From Crotophaga sulcirostris (Eukaryota > Chordata > Aves > Cuculiformes > Crotophagidae), in contig VYZB01000219.1 in the NCBI GenBank assembly GCA_013397455.1, positions 1,051,403-1,115,402 on the forward strand: DNA of 64,000 nucleotides. The letters are read 5' to 3'. Both the position numbers and the translations under genes were made by a program. Shown here piece by piece: positions 10,678-21,545 of the stretch; the first letter of the stretch is position 1; each line of letters opens with the position of its first letter. The notes below the pieces were generated by a model. It was not told the origin of the DNA. It did no database searches and worked only from the letters and a program-made list of their open reading frames with translations.

Positions 10678-12399
10678 TTTATGCTAATGGAATGGTCAGA
10701 GTTGGTCCAATCAGTTGTTCCATTCCTGCCCCAGTAGGATGGACTCAGCTCCCCAGGGCAAGGATTTGGAGGACTTGCCATCTGAGTCCATCCCGTAGCT
10801 TGTGTCATGCAGGTCTTAGGAGCCACAACCCAACCAGGGCTCCTTCAATGATAGGCAGCTGCCTTGGATGGTGCTCATTTTCTGCAGTGTCCTCAGGACT
10901 GAGCTCCTAGCAGTTTTGAGCACTCACAGGGACCAGAAGAACTATTTCTAAATGCTGGAAAACCACCAAATTCCTGACCAGGCATCCAGCTTTGAATAAA
11001 AGGGTGGAAAGAATGTTGTGTCATAAGGCCTGCTCCTGGGACTGTGAGTCCTGCTGCCATTGCAGCTGGAGATGAGCTCCTGTCTGCCACTGTGGCTGTG
11101 ACTGGCACAGGCAAGTAGCTTTCACCTCGTGCTTCAAAGCAGAATGAGAAATGGGGAAGGCAGTGTTGTGCTGGGAGAGCACCAAGCCAGAGGCTGCTGG
11201 AGGCAGATAAGGCTGCCTGGTGGCGGGCAGTAGGCGCTGATGTGCAGGTTTGCCTACCTCAGAGGTGGCACAGCTGGTGCGGGGAGCAGAAGGCTGGGAT
11301 GTGGCACAGCCTCCTGTCGCTCCCTGGCCAAGTCTTGGCACAGTCTGTCCCCACAGAGCCAAGGCTCTCCCTGTCCCACCTCTTTCATCCCTGGTGCTTC
11401 CCAGCTGAGGCCATCTGCAGCCTCACTCTTGGCCATCAGATGCTTTCTGAGGGTCCATTCTTCAGCAGCGTCCTGCACAGCTGTTACCCAGGCACCACCT
11501 CCTGCATGAACACAGCTATCAACTAGCCCTTGACACCTCCCTTAAACCATCACGCAGCCAAGGGGTCCCTCCTCCTTCTTCTCTCCATCAGTGCTTGTCC
11601 CCAGGCCTCCCACCACTGTGCCCAGCACCCCGTCACTCAGCATTGGCCTTACACACATCCTTCTTCGAAACAAGGAGTTCCCCCAGTGCTGCCTTGACCA
11701 AGAGTCAAGCCTTAACAAGCACCTTGTGAAGGAAAAAAAACCATGTAAGGGATCAAATGTTTCTGGTAATCTTTCACTTCTTCCTGCTCTTTCTGACTCG
11801 AAATATCAAAGGCAAAACAAGATTTTCAGCGTATCAGGGAGCGGTGCAGGAAGGCGCACTGTAAACAAATTAATGAGTTTAGTGCCAGTGAGAATAGCTC
11901 GCACTATTACATCTCTCATCCCAAAATGAGAGAATCCTTCTGATACAATTTACTGACATCATTAGCAGGGCTTCCTGCACTGCTGCAGAGTCTTCCCCCA
12001 CCGCTGCTTCAGATTTTAAGCTTGCAGGCTTAAAATGTTATTGTTTTAATCTTTACATAGCAAGAACATTTTAAAATTGGGAGCGAGGTTTGTCTGGGGG
12101 GTTGCCTTGAAATGCTCATCTTCACCTAAAGGGATGTAAGGCTCTGAAGTATAACAATGACAAATTAACTTTCACTGCTAGCAGCCATTTCAGGAAAATC
12201 ATTGGCTTCTGGGGTTGTTTTTTTTTATTTTATTTTCTTGTTGCAAACTGCTTCCTGTACGTCCTCAGGGGAGCTGAGCCGCTCCAGCCAGTTCAGGCAA
12301 TGCCGAAGTGATCCAGCAACCTTTATCTGAGTGTTTTGGAGAGTCAACAGGATTGATCTCATAGAAAATAAAAAATGTATATGTGAGAATTTTTTGTAC
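10678..12399. other. Single-copy DNA with a possible conserved block
   Basis: Around 11,820-11,960 the sequence is high-complexity and AT-rich, with words such as GTAAACAAATTAATGAG (forkhead- and homeodomain-like). Frames in 11,021-11,930 lack domain features. Confidence 0.45.
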
Positions 12400-13022
12400 C
12401 TGCAAATATCCATGCTCTGGGCTGCATCCAAAGCAGTGGGACCAGCAGAGTAAGGAAGGGGATTCTGCCCCTCCTGCTCCACTCCCGTGAGGCCTCACAC
12501 AGAGTCCTGCATCCAGCTTTGGAGTCCTCAGCACCAGAAGGAAGTGAATGTGTTGGAGAGAGTCCAGAGGAGACCACGGAGATGACCGAAGGGCTGGAGA
12601 ACCTCCCATACGAGGACAAGCTGAGAGAGTTGGGGTTGCTCAGCCTGGAGAAAAGAAGGCTGTAGGGAGACCTCAGAGCAGACTTCCAGTACTGAAAGGG
12701 GCTTCAGGAAAGCTGGAGAGGGGCTCTTGATTAGGGAGTGCAGGAATAGGATGAGGGGGAAGGGTTTTCAGTTGCAAGAGGGGAGATTGAGATGAGATCT
12801 TAGGGAGAAATACTTTGCTGTGAGGGTGGTGAGGCCCTATCCCAGGTTTCCCAGAGAAGTGTTGGCTGCTCCATCCCTGGAGGTGTTGAAAGCCAGGTTG
12901 GATGAGGCTTTGAGCCCCCTGATCCAGTGGGAGGTGTACCTACCCATGGCAGGGGGGTGGAACTGGATGGGCTTTGAGGTCCCTTCCAACCCAAACCATT
13001 GTGTGATTCTATGATTCTATGA
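12400..13022 (+). mobile_element. CR1 LINE fragment, dominant subfamily (copy 7)
   Basis: One of the longer copies (~620 bp), from the 'ctgcatccaaagcagtggg' block to two perfect tail octamers at the end (gattctatgattctatga). It has the one-base ORF2 deletion ('aggagaccacgg') and the in-frame TGA at 12793-12795. Downstream the frame is open as RVVRPYPRFPREVLAAPSLE and runs into the tail. Confidence 0.95.
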
Positions 13023-13344
13023 AATATAAAATTTCTGCATCAAATTCAGAGGGTTTTGCATTTTTCATGCAGCTGAGATTGTCATTGTGCAAGATGACTG
13101 TGCTGGACTGTGCCTAGTTTAGAGTATCTGCTGCAGGACTGAAGAATCAAGTGTTGTCAGGCTGCTTTGGAGTCCATTGTTGAGTCTATTTTCTGTGGAG
13201 GCACAGGGTCTCGATAAGCCTAACAGAACATGTAATGAATATCTAGAGTAATGTCTGAGTAATCCCATTTACTCTTCAATACCTTGCTGGCCTGTGCAGT
13301 GTCACTGCTACAAAGATTGCTGAAAAATCTGCTCTGCAAACTGC
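13023..13344. other. Short single-copy spacer
   Basis: AT-rich; no gene, RNA or repeat recognised. Confidence 0.5.
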
Positions 13345-13660
13345 TATAGAATCAGAAAATTATTTTGTTTCAAAAAGACCTCAGGAGGTCTACAGTCCAA
13401 CCTTCTGCTCAAAGCAAGGCCAGCTTCAAAACCAAGTCAGGGTGCTTGGGGCAGTGCCATGTTGGGGTTTGAACATCTGCAAGGATGAAGAACCCTCCAC
13501 TTCTTCAGGCCACTGGTCAACTGTTTGACCTGCTTCACAGATAAGAACCTTTTCCTCATGTTCAGCTGGGAATTTTCTTGCAACTTGTGGCTGTTACATC
13601 TTGAACTTTGATGAGCACGTTGAAAAGAGTCTTACTTCATCTTCTCCATAACCTCCTAGA
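13345..13660 (-). mobile_element. Old CR1 LINE fragment (copy 8)
   Basis: Divergent copy in minus orientation. Recognisable order: 'agaatcagaaaat', 'caggaggtctacagtccaacc', 'gggtttgaacatctgcaaggatg', 'aagaaccttttcctcatgttcagctggg'. It differs from the dominant group throughout and has no intact tail or frame, so it represents an older CR1 subfamily. Confidence 0.8.
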
Positions 13661-13787
13661 GAATGCAGTGATGCTGTAGGGTTGCATCTTGTTTCTGCTA
13701 CTGCCTTTTAGGTTGCAGCAAGATTTAGTGGGGTTGCTGCCTTAAGCAGTGGAATAACACAAAAATTAAAGATGAACTTTCCAGATA

Positions 13788-14083
13788 AATAAGGAGTGCA
13801 GTGATAGGACAAGGGGGAAAGGTTTTAAGTCAAAAGAGGGGTGGTAGAGGTGAGAGCTTGGGAAGAAATGTTTTGCTGTGAGGATGGGGAGACCCTGGTC
13901 CAGGTTGCTCAGAGTGGTGGTGGCTGCTCCATCCCTGGAGGTGTTCAAGGCCAGGTTGGATGTGGCTTTGAGCCCCCTGATCCAGTGGGAGGTGTGCCTG
14001 ACCATGGCAGCGGGGTGGAACCGGATGGGCTTTGAGGTTCCTTCCAACTCAAACCATTCTACCAAGCTATGATTCTATTATCT
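13788..14083 (+). mobile_element. CR1 LINE 3' fragment (copy 9)
   Basis: About 295 bp from 'ggagtgcagtgataggac' to a degenerate tail (ccaagctatgattctatt). The ORF2 frame gives RMGRPWSRLLRVVVAAPSLE. The block equivalent to the TGA site is altered (gtggtagaggtgagagc). It sits only ~130 bp from old copy 8, in the opposite orientation. Confidence 0.93.
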
Positions 14084-15055
14084 TCCTTTACCATGTGGGA
14101 GGAATCCCAAAACGTAACACCAAACAGATGGAAGGATCGCTCCCTCCAGAAACCACACAGTTTTCCTTGTTGCCTTCATGGAGAGAAATTGCCTCTGCAG
14201 ATTGACTTCTTCACTGTTGGGATTTCCCATAGTGGCCCCACCTCTGTACCTGCCCCAGCAGGAAGCTGCCTTGCTGCTGCCTGCAGACGGAGCTTTCAGA
14301 TGCCTCACCCTGCATAGGGCTGGCACTTTTTCCAGCCCTTTTCCTCCTACCAGCATAACACGTACACTCACTGCACACTCACCTTCCCCAGATTTGCATT
14401 TATATTTAGGAGCAGCTAACTCCGATTGAACTGTTTCTTTCAGGCTTTCTTGTCAGGCTTTATTTATATGCCTCTCTTGTCCTTCTTTAGAGCCTCTACC
14501 TTTTGCTTTCCTGAATCATAATTAAAAACCTACATTCGTCCTACAGACCATGGGAGCAATTTCCAGGTCCAAGTCAAAGCATGGCCACATTTCAGATTCC
14601 TGCTGGTGCAGGACTTGTACACACACACATGCCCCCTTCTGTCCTAACACTGGTTTCCATTCAATCAACAGCTCAGTTCTTTGTCCATAGAGAAGCTGTG
14701 GGATGTTCTGGCAGATGAAAGTATTCATGATGGGTGGACCATAAATCCAAAAGTACTGCTAGATGGTAGGGAATGCACCATCCCATGGAGACTGTGAAGA
14801 TCACCCTCAATGGTTTCCATGGGAAATCATCTGGTAAGTGCTAGGTCTTCCTGAAGAGAGCCAACAGCCCAGAGCCCAGAATTTATTGATGACCTGGAAG
14901 AGTGTGTACAGTATTTAGAGATAAGAATTAAAGAGGATGTAAAACCCAGCAGGAAAATATATGTTGCCAAGGCTGCATCAATCACTTGGTAGGCTTAATT
15001 TGTTCCAGAAGTCTGAATTTTGATACAATAAAATGGAGATCCAAGTATAGAATGA
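14084..15055. other. Single-copy DNA, no gene recognised
   Basis: A short CA run is present near 14,620-14,631. Frames are short, with no recognisable exon or RNA gene. Confidence 0.5.
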
Positions 15056-15362
15056 ATCGTAGAATCACGGAATGGTTTGGGTTGGAAAGGACCTCAAAGC
15101 CCATCCAGTTCCAACCCCCTGCCATGGGCAGGGACACCTCCCACTGGATCAGGGGTCTCAAAGCCCCATCCAACTGAGCCTTGAACATCTCCAGGGATGG
15201 GGCAGCCAACACTTTTCTGAGCAACCTGGGCCAGGGTCTCACCACCCTCACAGCAAAACATTTCTTCCTAAGATCTCATCTCAATTTCCCCTCTTTCAGC
15301 TTAAAAATGTTCCCCCCTTGTCCTATTCCTGCAGTCCCTGATCAAGGGCTCCTCCCCATCTA
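15056..15362 (-). mobile_element. CR1 LINE fragment, dominant subfamily (copy 10)
   Basis: Runs from the tail 'tagaatcacggaatgg' through the complement of 'RVVRPWPRLLRKVLAAPSLE' to 'ccctgatcaagggctcctcccc'. The shared TGA is present as 'gatctcatctcaatttcc'. It is truncated just beyond the 'LIRECRDR' equivalent. Confidence 0.94.
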
Positions 15363-15544
15363 TGAACAAATATAGATACACAGCTTGGGAGTGTTGTACA
15401 GTGCATGGATTAGAAAAGCATAGTGGGATCAGGTGGAAACCTTCTGAACTTCAAGTCCCTGAAGCAGAGAACAACAAAGAGCAATATGCGCTGGCTTCAC
15501 ATTTATATGGGAGTGTGCATTGGTTTAATAAGAGTACTCATATG

Positions 15545-16045
15545 CTCGATGTCCAGTTCCAGGGCCACAGATAATGAAAACATGGAAAGAATCCAAGAAA
15601 AATATACAAAAGTTAGTGAAACTCTGAAAAAAAACCCCGCTTTTATTTTATAATGAAAAGTTCAATGAAAACCACTTTGAATAATCACTTGACACAAGTC
15701 GGGAAGTACCCAGCAGAAGGGAATATGTTCGAGGGTAAAGATCTCTTCAATCTGGTATCAAAGATGCAACAAGATCTGGTGGCTGGAAGCTGAAATTTGA
15801 CAAATTTGACCTGCAAAGAAGACACATTTCCAAGAGTGAAGCCATTAAACAACGTATGAAAGAGGTGGTTGATTCTTCCTCACTTGGAGTTTTCTTACTT
15901 GAAGATGGATGTCCTTCTAAAAAAGCTGCCCTAACTCAGCCAAAAATTATAGGTTTGACACAGGACTCACTTGATAAAACTCTCTGGCCTTGGTAATGAA
16001 GGAGGACCAAGTAGCCTTTCTGGCCTCAGCATCATGAATCCCTGA
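15545..16045 (+). mobile_element. Ancient CR1/L3-type LINE relic
   Basis: Ordered words match the 3' end of the old CR1/L3 lineage known from turtles, crocodilians and mammals: 'acatggaaagaatccaag', 'tcttcaatctggtatcaaag', 'agatctggtggctggaagctg', 'tttgacaaatttgacctgcaa', 'gtggttgattcttcctcacttggag', 'ggatgtccttctaaaa' and finally 'ggaggaccaagtagcctttctggcctc' (these strings are quoted in parts). The terminal (ATCATGAATC) resembles the ATCTATGAATC tail. The frame is broken by many stops. It differs clearly from the young avian CR1 copies nearby. Confidence 0.75.
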
Positions 16046-16514
16046 CATCCTGTTGCAGAGACATTTGCTCATCTTGATCTACATGGCTTTAAAAGCCACA
16101 TGAACATGTCGAGTTGCACTTGAGTTACCTTGAGATATTTACAAAATACTCCACTTCATGCAATATCTCTGCCTCAAGTTCTGCAGTTCCATGCATGTGT
16201 GTGTATGATCTGGACAGACCTGCTTCTCACTGTTCATTTCTCCAGGATTTCACCTTCCTGCTTGCTTCTCTGGCACCTCTGGCACAAAATCACCCACCTC
16301 AAAGCAGACTTAATCCAGTTCCCCAGCCATATAAGTCTTCTTCAAGGAGACTTAGCACAGTGAGACACTGCTATCCTGAACCACCACTGTGCTGAGCACA
16401 GCTGCGTTCATTGCTCGCTCCCATGAAGGACTACTGAACATTGAGATCTTTGGGAAGCAGCAGCAGATGTGAGTGTGCTGCTCTGCAACTGGATGCCTGT
16501 GATTAGGATCATGC
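16046..16514. other. Single-copy DNA, no gene recognised
   Basis: Pyrimidine-rich in parts; only short frames, with no domain-like sequence. Confidence 0.5.
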
Positions 16515-17047
16515 ATCGTAAGACCTCACCTGGACCCTTCTGTTCAGTTCTGGAGTCCTCAGCACAGGAAGGACATGGAGCTGTTGGAGTGAGTACAAAG
16601 GAGGCCACGAAGATGATCCCAGGGCTGGAGAACCTCCTGTATGAGGATAGGTTGAGAGAGTTGAGGTTGTTCAGCCTGGAGAAGAGAAGGCTGTTGGGAG
16701 ACCTTAGAGCAACCTCCAGTACTGAAAGGGGAGAAAGGGGAGAAAAGCTGGAGAGGGGCTCTTGATCAGGGAGTGCAGGGATAGGATGAGGGAGAATGTT
16801 TTTAAGCTACAAGAGGGGAGATTGAGATGAGATCTTAGGAAGAAATGTTTTGCTGTGAGGGTGGTGAGGCCCTGTCCCAGGTTGCCCAGAGAAGAGGTGG
16901 TTGCCCCATTGCTGGAGGTGTTCAAGGCCAGGTTGGATGTGGTTTTGATCCCCTGATCCAGTGGGAGGTGTCCCTGCCCATGGCAGGGGTTTGGAACTGG
17001 ATGATTTTTAAGGTCCTTTCCAACTCAAACCATTCCATGATTCTATG
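16515..17047 (+). mobile_element. CR1 LINE fragment, dominant subfamily (copy 11)
   Basis: Starts near 'gtaagacctcacctgg' and ends with 'ccatgattctatgg'. Segments read ATKMIPGLENLLYEDRLREL and [18 protein letters not shown]. It has the one-base deletion ('aaaggaggccac') and the in-frame TGA at 16828-16830. A small purine insertion (gagaaaggggagaaaag) interrupts the '[10 protein letters not shown]' segment. Confidence 0.95.
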
Positions 17048-19243
17048 GTCCTGTTTTGGCTGTTTTGAGGTGCAGAATCAGTGCTGGTGGGAGGCTGGAT
17101 CACTCCCAGGAGAGAAGTGGGACAAACCCACCCCTGCACAGAGGTGACTCAGTCCTGGTATGGTGGGAGCCTACACTCCTGTCCTTGGCATGGTCCAGAA
17201 GAGTGGGCACGAGCTTTGCTTACCTTCCTGTTTTCAATATTGGTTATATTTTGATTTGCATAATCCAGTACAGTAAACAATACAGTCAGATGAGACTAAA
17301 CGAGGGGTAAAAAGAGGAAAACACAAACATATTTACCTAGTCTAATGAGCAGCAGGTTGATCAGCCACGAGCTGCCACCTGGACTCCTGAAGGGCACAGC
17401 CTGGTGCTTGGTGTGAAATCTGGAAGGTGAAAAGCAGGGGAAGTGAATCGATGCAGTGTGGGAGAAAACTGAAATCACTTTCTCAGGGATGAGGGATGCT
17501 GTATCAACCCCTGCTCAAAAGCGTCATTTGTCCTCGTAATACCTCCTGGGCTGCTCACACATCTGGTCACCGTGGGATGAGAGATAACCTGACATTTGTG
17601 TGCTTGCAGGAGGGCTGCTTCCCTGCTCCTTGATGCTGCCTGGTCGTGGTCACTTCTCCAGTAGAAGCTGATCTGTGGGGAGAACATGGATGTGGGTGGG
17701 GGTGCTTGCAGGAACGTGGACTTGCGAAGCAACCTAGTCAGGTACTTCACATCCTCATACGTCTCCTATCTCTTCCTGCTTCCCCAGCTCAAGAAGGTGC
17801 CACAAGAAAATCCAGGCAACAGTTTTGGGAGCAGAAATTACTGGTTGAAATGAAGCCTTAAACAACATTCGTTTGCAAGCAGAGAGCGTGTTTGAAAGAA
17901 GAGATAAGGAGATCTGCACGCATTGTTGCTCCATTGTTGAAATCCCAGGTTACATTTTTTTAAGAGATTTTTCAGAGTAAATTCATTTTGATTAAATGAC
18001 TTTAACAAAATAAAACATGATGATTCGTTTCAGATTTAATGTAACACTTCATTCCACCCTAAATCCGTTTTTCAAGGCTTTGTGTCAGAAACAGACTTGA
18101 AAAAAAAAACAAAAACCTGGCTTTACCCAACGGGGTGCATTTTCTTTTGTCTTGGCTTAGTAAGCAAACTTAACATATTAAAGCTGACTGAACAAAGCCT
18201 TCCTCACAAGTGAAGCCCCTGCCTTGGGCCAGGCAGGAGGTATAGACACTACCCCAACCCCACGCTTTCAGCAGGGACTCAATTGTTTGCCTGCGCTCCT
18301 CGCACCTCCTTTGCACAGGTAATAAGAGCCCTGGTAGAAGGCAACCTGCTGCCCGCTCCTGAGGTGCATAATAAGGTGTATGTTTTATAAGGGAGACTGC
18401 TTTAATGGGGTTTAGTGGATCTAAGAGTCTCCACTGTGTCATAAATTCCCGAGACAAGCTTTTGGTGTCATATTGCTTCTTGTTATAATGAAGGGGATTT
18501 GAATAGGATGTAATGTAGTTGGGAGCTAAGATATGGCAGCAATTTATCAGGAGAATCTGCTGCAGCACTTGGGAGAATGAAAGCTTTTTTAGATATAGAT
18601 ACAGATGGATTGGAAATGGACTTGCTTCTCACACAGGAGGCTCCTTTATCACCAATAATATCAGGACAAATACTGCTTTGCAGTTGGCACGGTCTCTAAT
18701 TGCATTAACATATCAGTTGTGAGTGGTAATGCTCCTAGCTAGAAACTCATCACCAGTAGAGCCTCTGGCATACGAAGAAGGGTGCCAGCTGCTTGTAGGT
18801 GTGAATATTGTCATAAATGGGATTTCATAAGCAGAAGTAAAAGATCCACTCTTATCACTTTCTATAGTAAATGAGGCAGCTCCTTGCTTTGTAGCGCTTC
18901 GCTTTACACCTCCTTCACTAAGTGGGACTCAGATATGAACAGAGGAGGTAAGGCACATCTTCAGGGGAAAAAGGAAAAGGTTTGTCCCTTAGGGACAACA
19001 TCGCACATGAGTTCTCACAGAAGAAGCATTTTGCTTTTGTATTGACCTGCTGTCCTCCTGCAGTGGGACAACGCGTGTCTAATTTTGGCACAACATAGAA
19101 TACAGAGCACTGGGGACTAAGTCAGGGAAAAAAACTAAAAAGAGCCTTACAAAAAAAATATGGGGGCCATGTATGGTACTGCTGAACTCTCAGCCATGTC
19201 ACCCACCCCACCCAGGGGGGCTGGAGAGGATTTGCACAAGGAA
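17048..19243. other. Long single-copy interval with a possible conserved non-coding block
   Basis: No repeats recognised across ~2.2 kb. The block at 18,380-18,720 is high-complexity, CpG-poor and rich in TAAT- and ATTA-type words, resembling vertebrate conserved non-coding DNA. A-rich tracts lie at 18,101-18,115 and 19,130-19,160. No coding exon recognised. Confidence 0.45.
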
Positions 19244-19752
19244 ATCATAGAATGGTTTGGGTTAGAAAGGACCTAAAAGCCCATCCAGTTCCAACCCCCT
19301 GCCATGGGCAGGGACACCTCCCACTGGATCAGGGGGATCAAAGCCCCATCCAACCTGGCCTTCAACACCTCCAGCAATGGGGCAGCCACCTCTTCTCTGG
19401 GCAGCCTGGGACAGGGCCTCCCCACTCTCATAGGAAAACATTTCTTCCTAAGATCTCATCTCAATCTCCCTTCTTTCAACTGAAAACCTTTCCCCCTTGT
19501 TTTATCCTATACTCCGTGATCAAGAGCCCCTCTCCAGCTTTTCTGGAGCCCCTTTCAGTACTGGAGGTTACTCTAAGGTCTCCCTACAGCCTTCTCTTCT
19601 CCAGGCTGAACAACCTCAACTCTCTCAACCTGTCCTCATACAGGAGGTGCTCCAGCCCTGGGATCATCTTCGTGGTCTCCTCTGGACTCGCTCCAACAGC
19701 TCCATGTCCTTCCTGTGCTGAGGACTCCCGAGCTGGACATGGTACTCTTATA
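19244..19752 (-). mobile_element. CR1 LINE fragment, dominant subfamily (copy 12)
   Basis: About 510 bp from one tail unit (atcatagaatgg) to the complement of the '[10 protein letters not shown]' region ('gagctggacatggtactc'). The one-base deletion is present ('gtggtctcctctgg'), as is the shared TGA ('gatctcatctcaatctcc'). The LERVQ arginine codon is intact (complement 'actcgctcc'), so that site has not decayed. Confidence 0.95.
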
Positions 19753-21097
19753 TCCTTAAAAAATGCTTACAGCAAGTTTAGAAAACCCATCTGATGCCCC
19801 CACAACCCCACAGGGCAGGTGCCTGGCCTTACCTCCAGCCAGGTCTTTTTAGGACACATTGTATGGCCTGGCCTTGTGCAGCGATGCCTGTCCACCACAG
19901 GCCTGTTCCTGCACAGACCATGTGGGGCTGGTGGTGCCATAAGTCAGAGAAAGGATAACATAGCTTCAGCCCAGCTGGGCCCACTTGAGGTATGCTCTGT
20001 ACAGCTGAGGGCAAAGCCAAAAAGCTGGAGCCAGCACTGGGATGAAATGTGCGAGGATTCAATGCAGCCCATCAGCACTGCTCCTCTCCCAGATCCAGGA
20101 GTGCCCCTCCTGCCCCCACTACTGCAGAGGAAAAGCAATTTCTACAGCTGACCTAGCCTGAGTGTCAGCACCTGGGAACACTAATAAGCTTCATTTGCCC
20201 AGTTGACCCCACCTTGGCTCCCTACCCACATATTCAGCAGCTTCATTTAAGTTCAGGTCTGAGCCTCTACTCTTGGTTTTAGCTTTGTTGTGGATACTTC
20301 TGTTTCAAGTCCTGACTGGTCTTTCTGACTGAACCTTGAACCCGACTTGTCATTTTATCTTCTTGAGAACTGGTGATGGACCTGTCTTTGTCACAAGCCT
20401 GATCCCACTGAGTTATTTTGGCTTGTGCTCATCCCTGGGTGTTGACCTGCTATTGCTGTGTTGCTTTCTAGCTTTCTCCTTGCTCAGTATCAGCCCTGCT
20501 CTTGCTGCTCCTTCACACTAAGAGCCACCTCCAAGGCCATCAAGGAAGTTTCTGCATTGTATAGAGAGCCTGAGCTCTAGTAAGTATCTGTCATTCAGGA
20601 AGAATGTGGGGCAATGAGACATGGTAGACCAGCAGAGCTGTGCCTCCAGGGCAAGTCTCCTCCCCAGTCTTCTTTCCTTTAGCCCCTGGTTTAACACATC
20701 CTCTAGCATGCAGGACTGATGTGAGTGACCAGAAAATCCCCAGGGATGTCTACATCTTATGGGTGCACTGGCTTTTCTGACTGCTGAACCCCCAGGGAAA
20801 GCACTGCTGGAGCACAGACACCAGTGATTTCACAGGAGCAGCAGCCCACCACCTGGAATACATCCTCCTTGGCCACACCTGTGATCTCTATTTGCTTGGT
20901 TTTCATTTCTTCGAATATAAGTTTGCAACATGACCGCTGGGAATACGACAATGGGTGACCATGGTGGGCAAGGGAACTTCTGGGCTTGTTTCATCACCCA
21001 GTTTCAGAGTGCTCTGCAGCTTTCTAGCAATATCTGATCGTATTGCTGTAGCTGTCAATGGGATCTCAACACAATGCAGGAAAGACCACCTTGTTCA
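19753..21097. other. Single-copy DNA, no gene recognised
   Basis: Frames of up to 110 codons without domains. No low-complexity tract or RNA gene stands out. Confidence 0.5.
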
Positions 21098-21545
21098 ATC
21101 ATAGAGTCACTGAGGATGGCAAATACCTCTAAGATTACCCAGTCTAACCATCAGCCCAACACCACTGTGCCTACTAAACCACTTTATAAAGTGCCATGGC
21201 CACATACTTTTTGAACCCCTCCAGGGATAGACTCCACCACTGCCCCAGGAAGCCTCTGCCCAGGTGAAGCACTCACCACTTTGTCAGTAAAGAAATTTTT
21301 CCTAATACCCAATCTAAGCCTCCCCTGATGCAACTTGAGGTCATTTCCTCTTGTCCTGTCACTATTGAGAGAAAAGACTAACACCCACCTCACCACAACC
21401 TCCTTTCAGGTAGTTGTAGGGAGCAATGAGGTCTCCCCTCTGCCTCCTCCAGGATAAACAGCCCTGGTTCCCTCTCCTCATAAGAATTGTGCTCCAGACC
21501 CTCCACCAGCCTCCTTACCCTTCTCTGAACATGCTCCAAGCATAT
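21098..21545 (-). mobile_element. CR1 LINE fragment, second subfamily (copy 13)
   Basis: A different 3' end from the dominant group: 'atcatagagtcactgaggatgg', 'cagtctaaccatcagcccaac', then the complement of ORF2 residues SDRTRGNDLKLHQGRLRLGI and RKNFFTDKVV. It continues to the complement of 'YEE.LR.GLF' at ~21,480. The frame is open over most of 21,184-21,396. There is no TGA at the GRxRLxIRK site. Confidence 0.92.

Noticed and set aside
12820..13014. Recurring ~64-codon frames beginning MRVGRPWPR or MRVVRPYPR at many sites
   Set aside because: They are the same CR1 ORF2 C-terminal remnant in independent copies, not a host gene family.
14617..14632. CA dinucleotide microsatellite
   Set aside because: Only five or six units; too short to report as a repeat feature.
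19252..19794. Long frame (180 codons) on the plus strand
   Set aside because: It is the antisense of CR1 copy 12. Similar frames (50,512-51,012; 34,684-35,145; 4,790-5,248) are also CR1 shadows.
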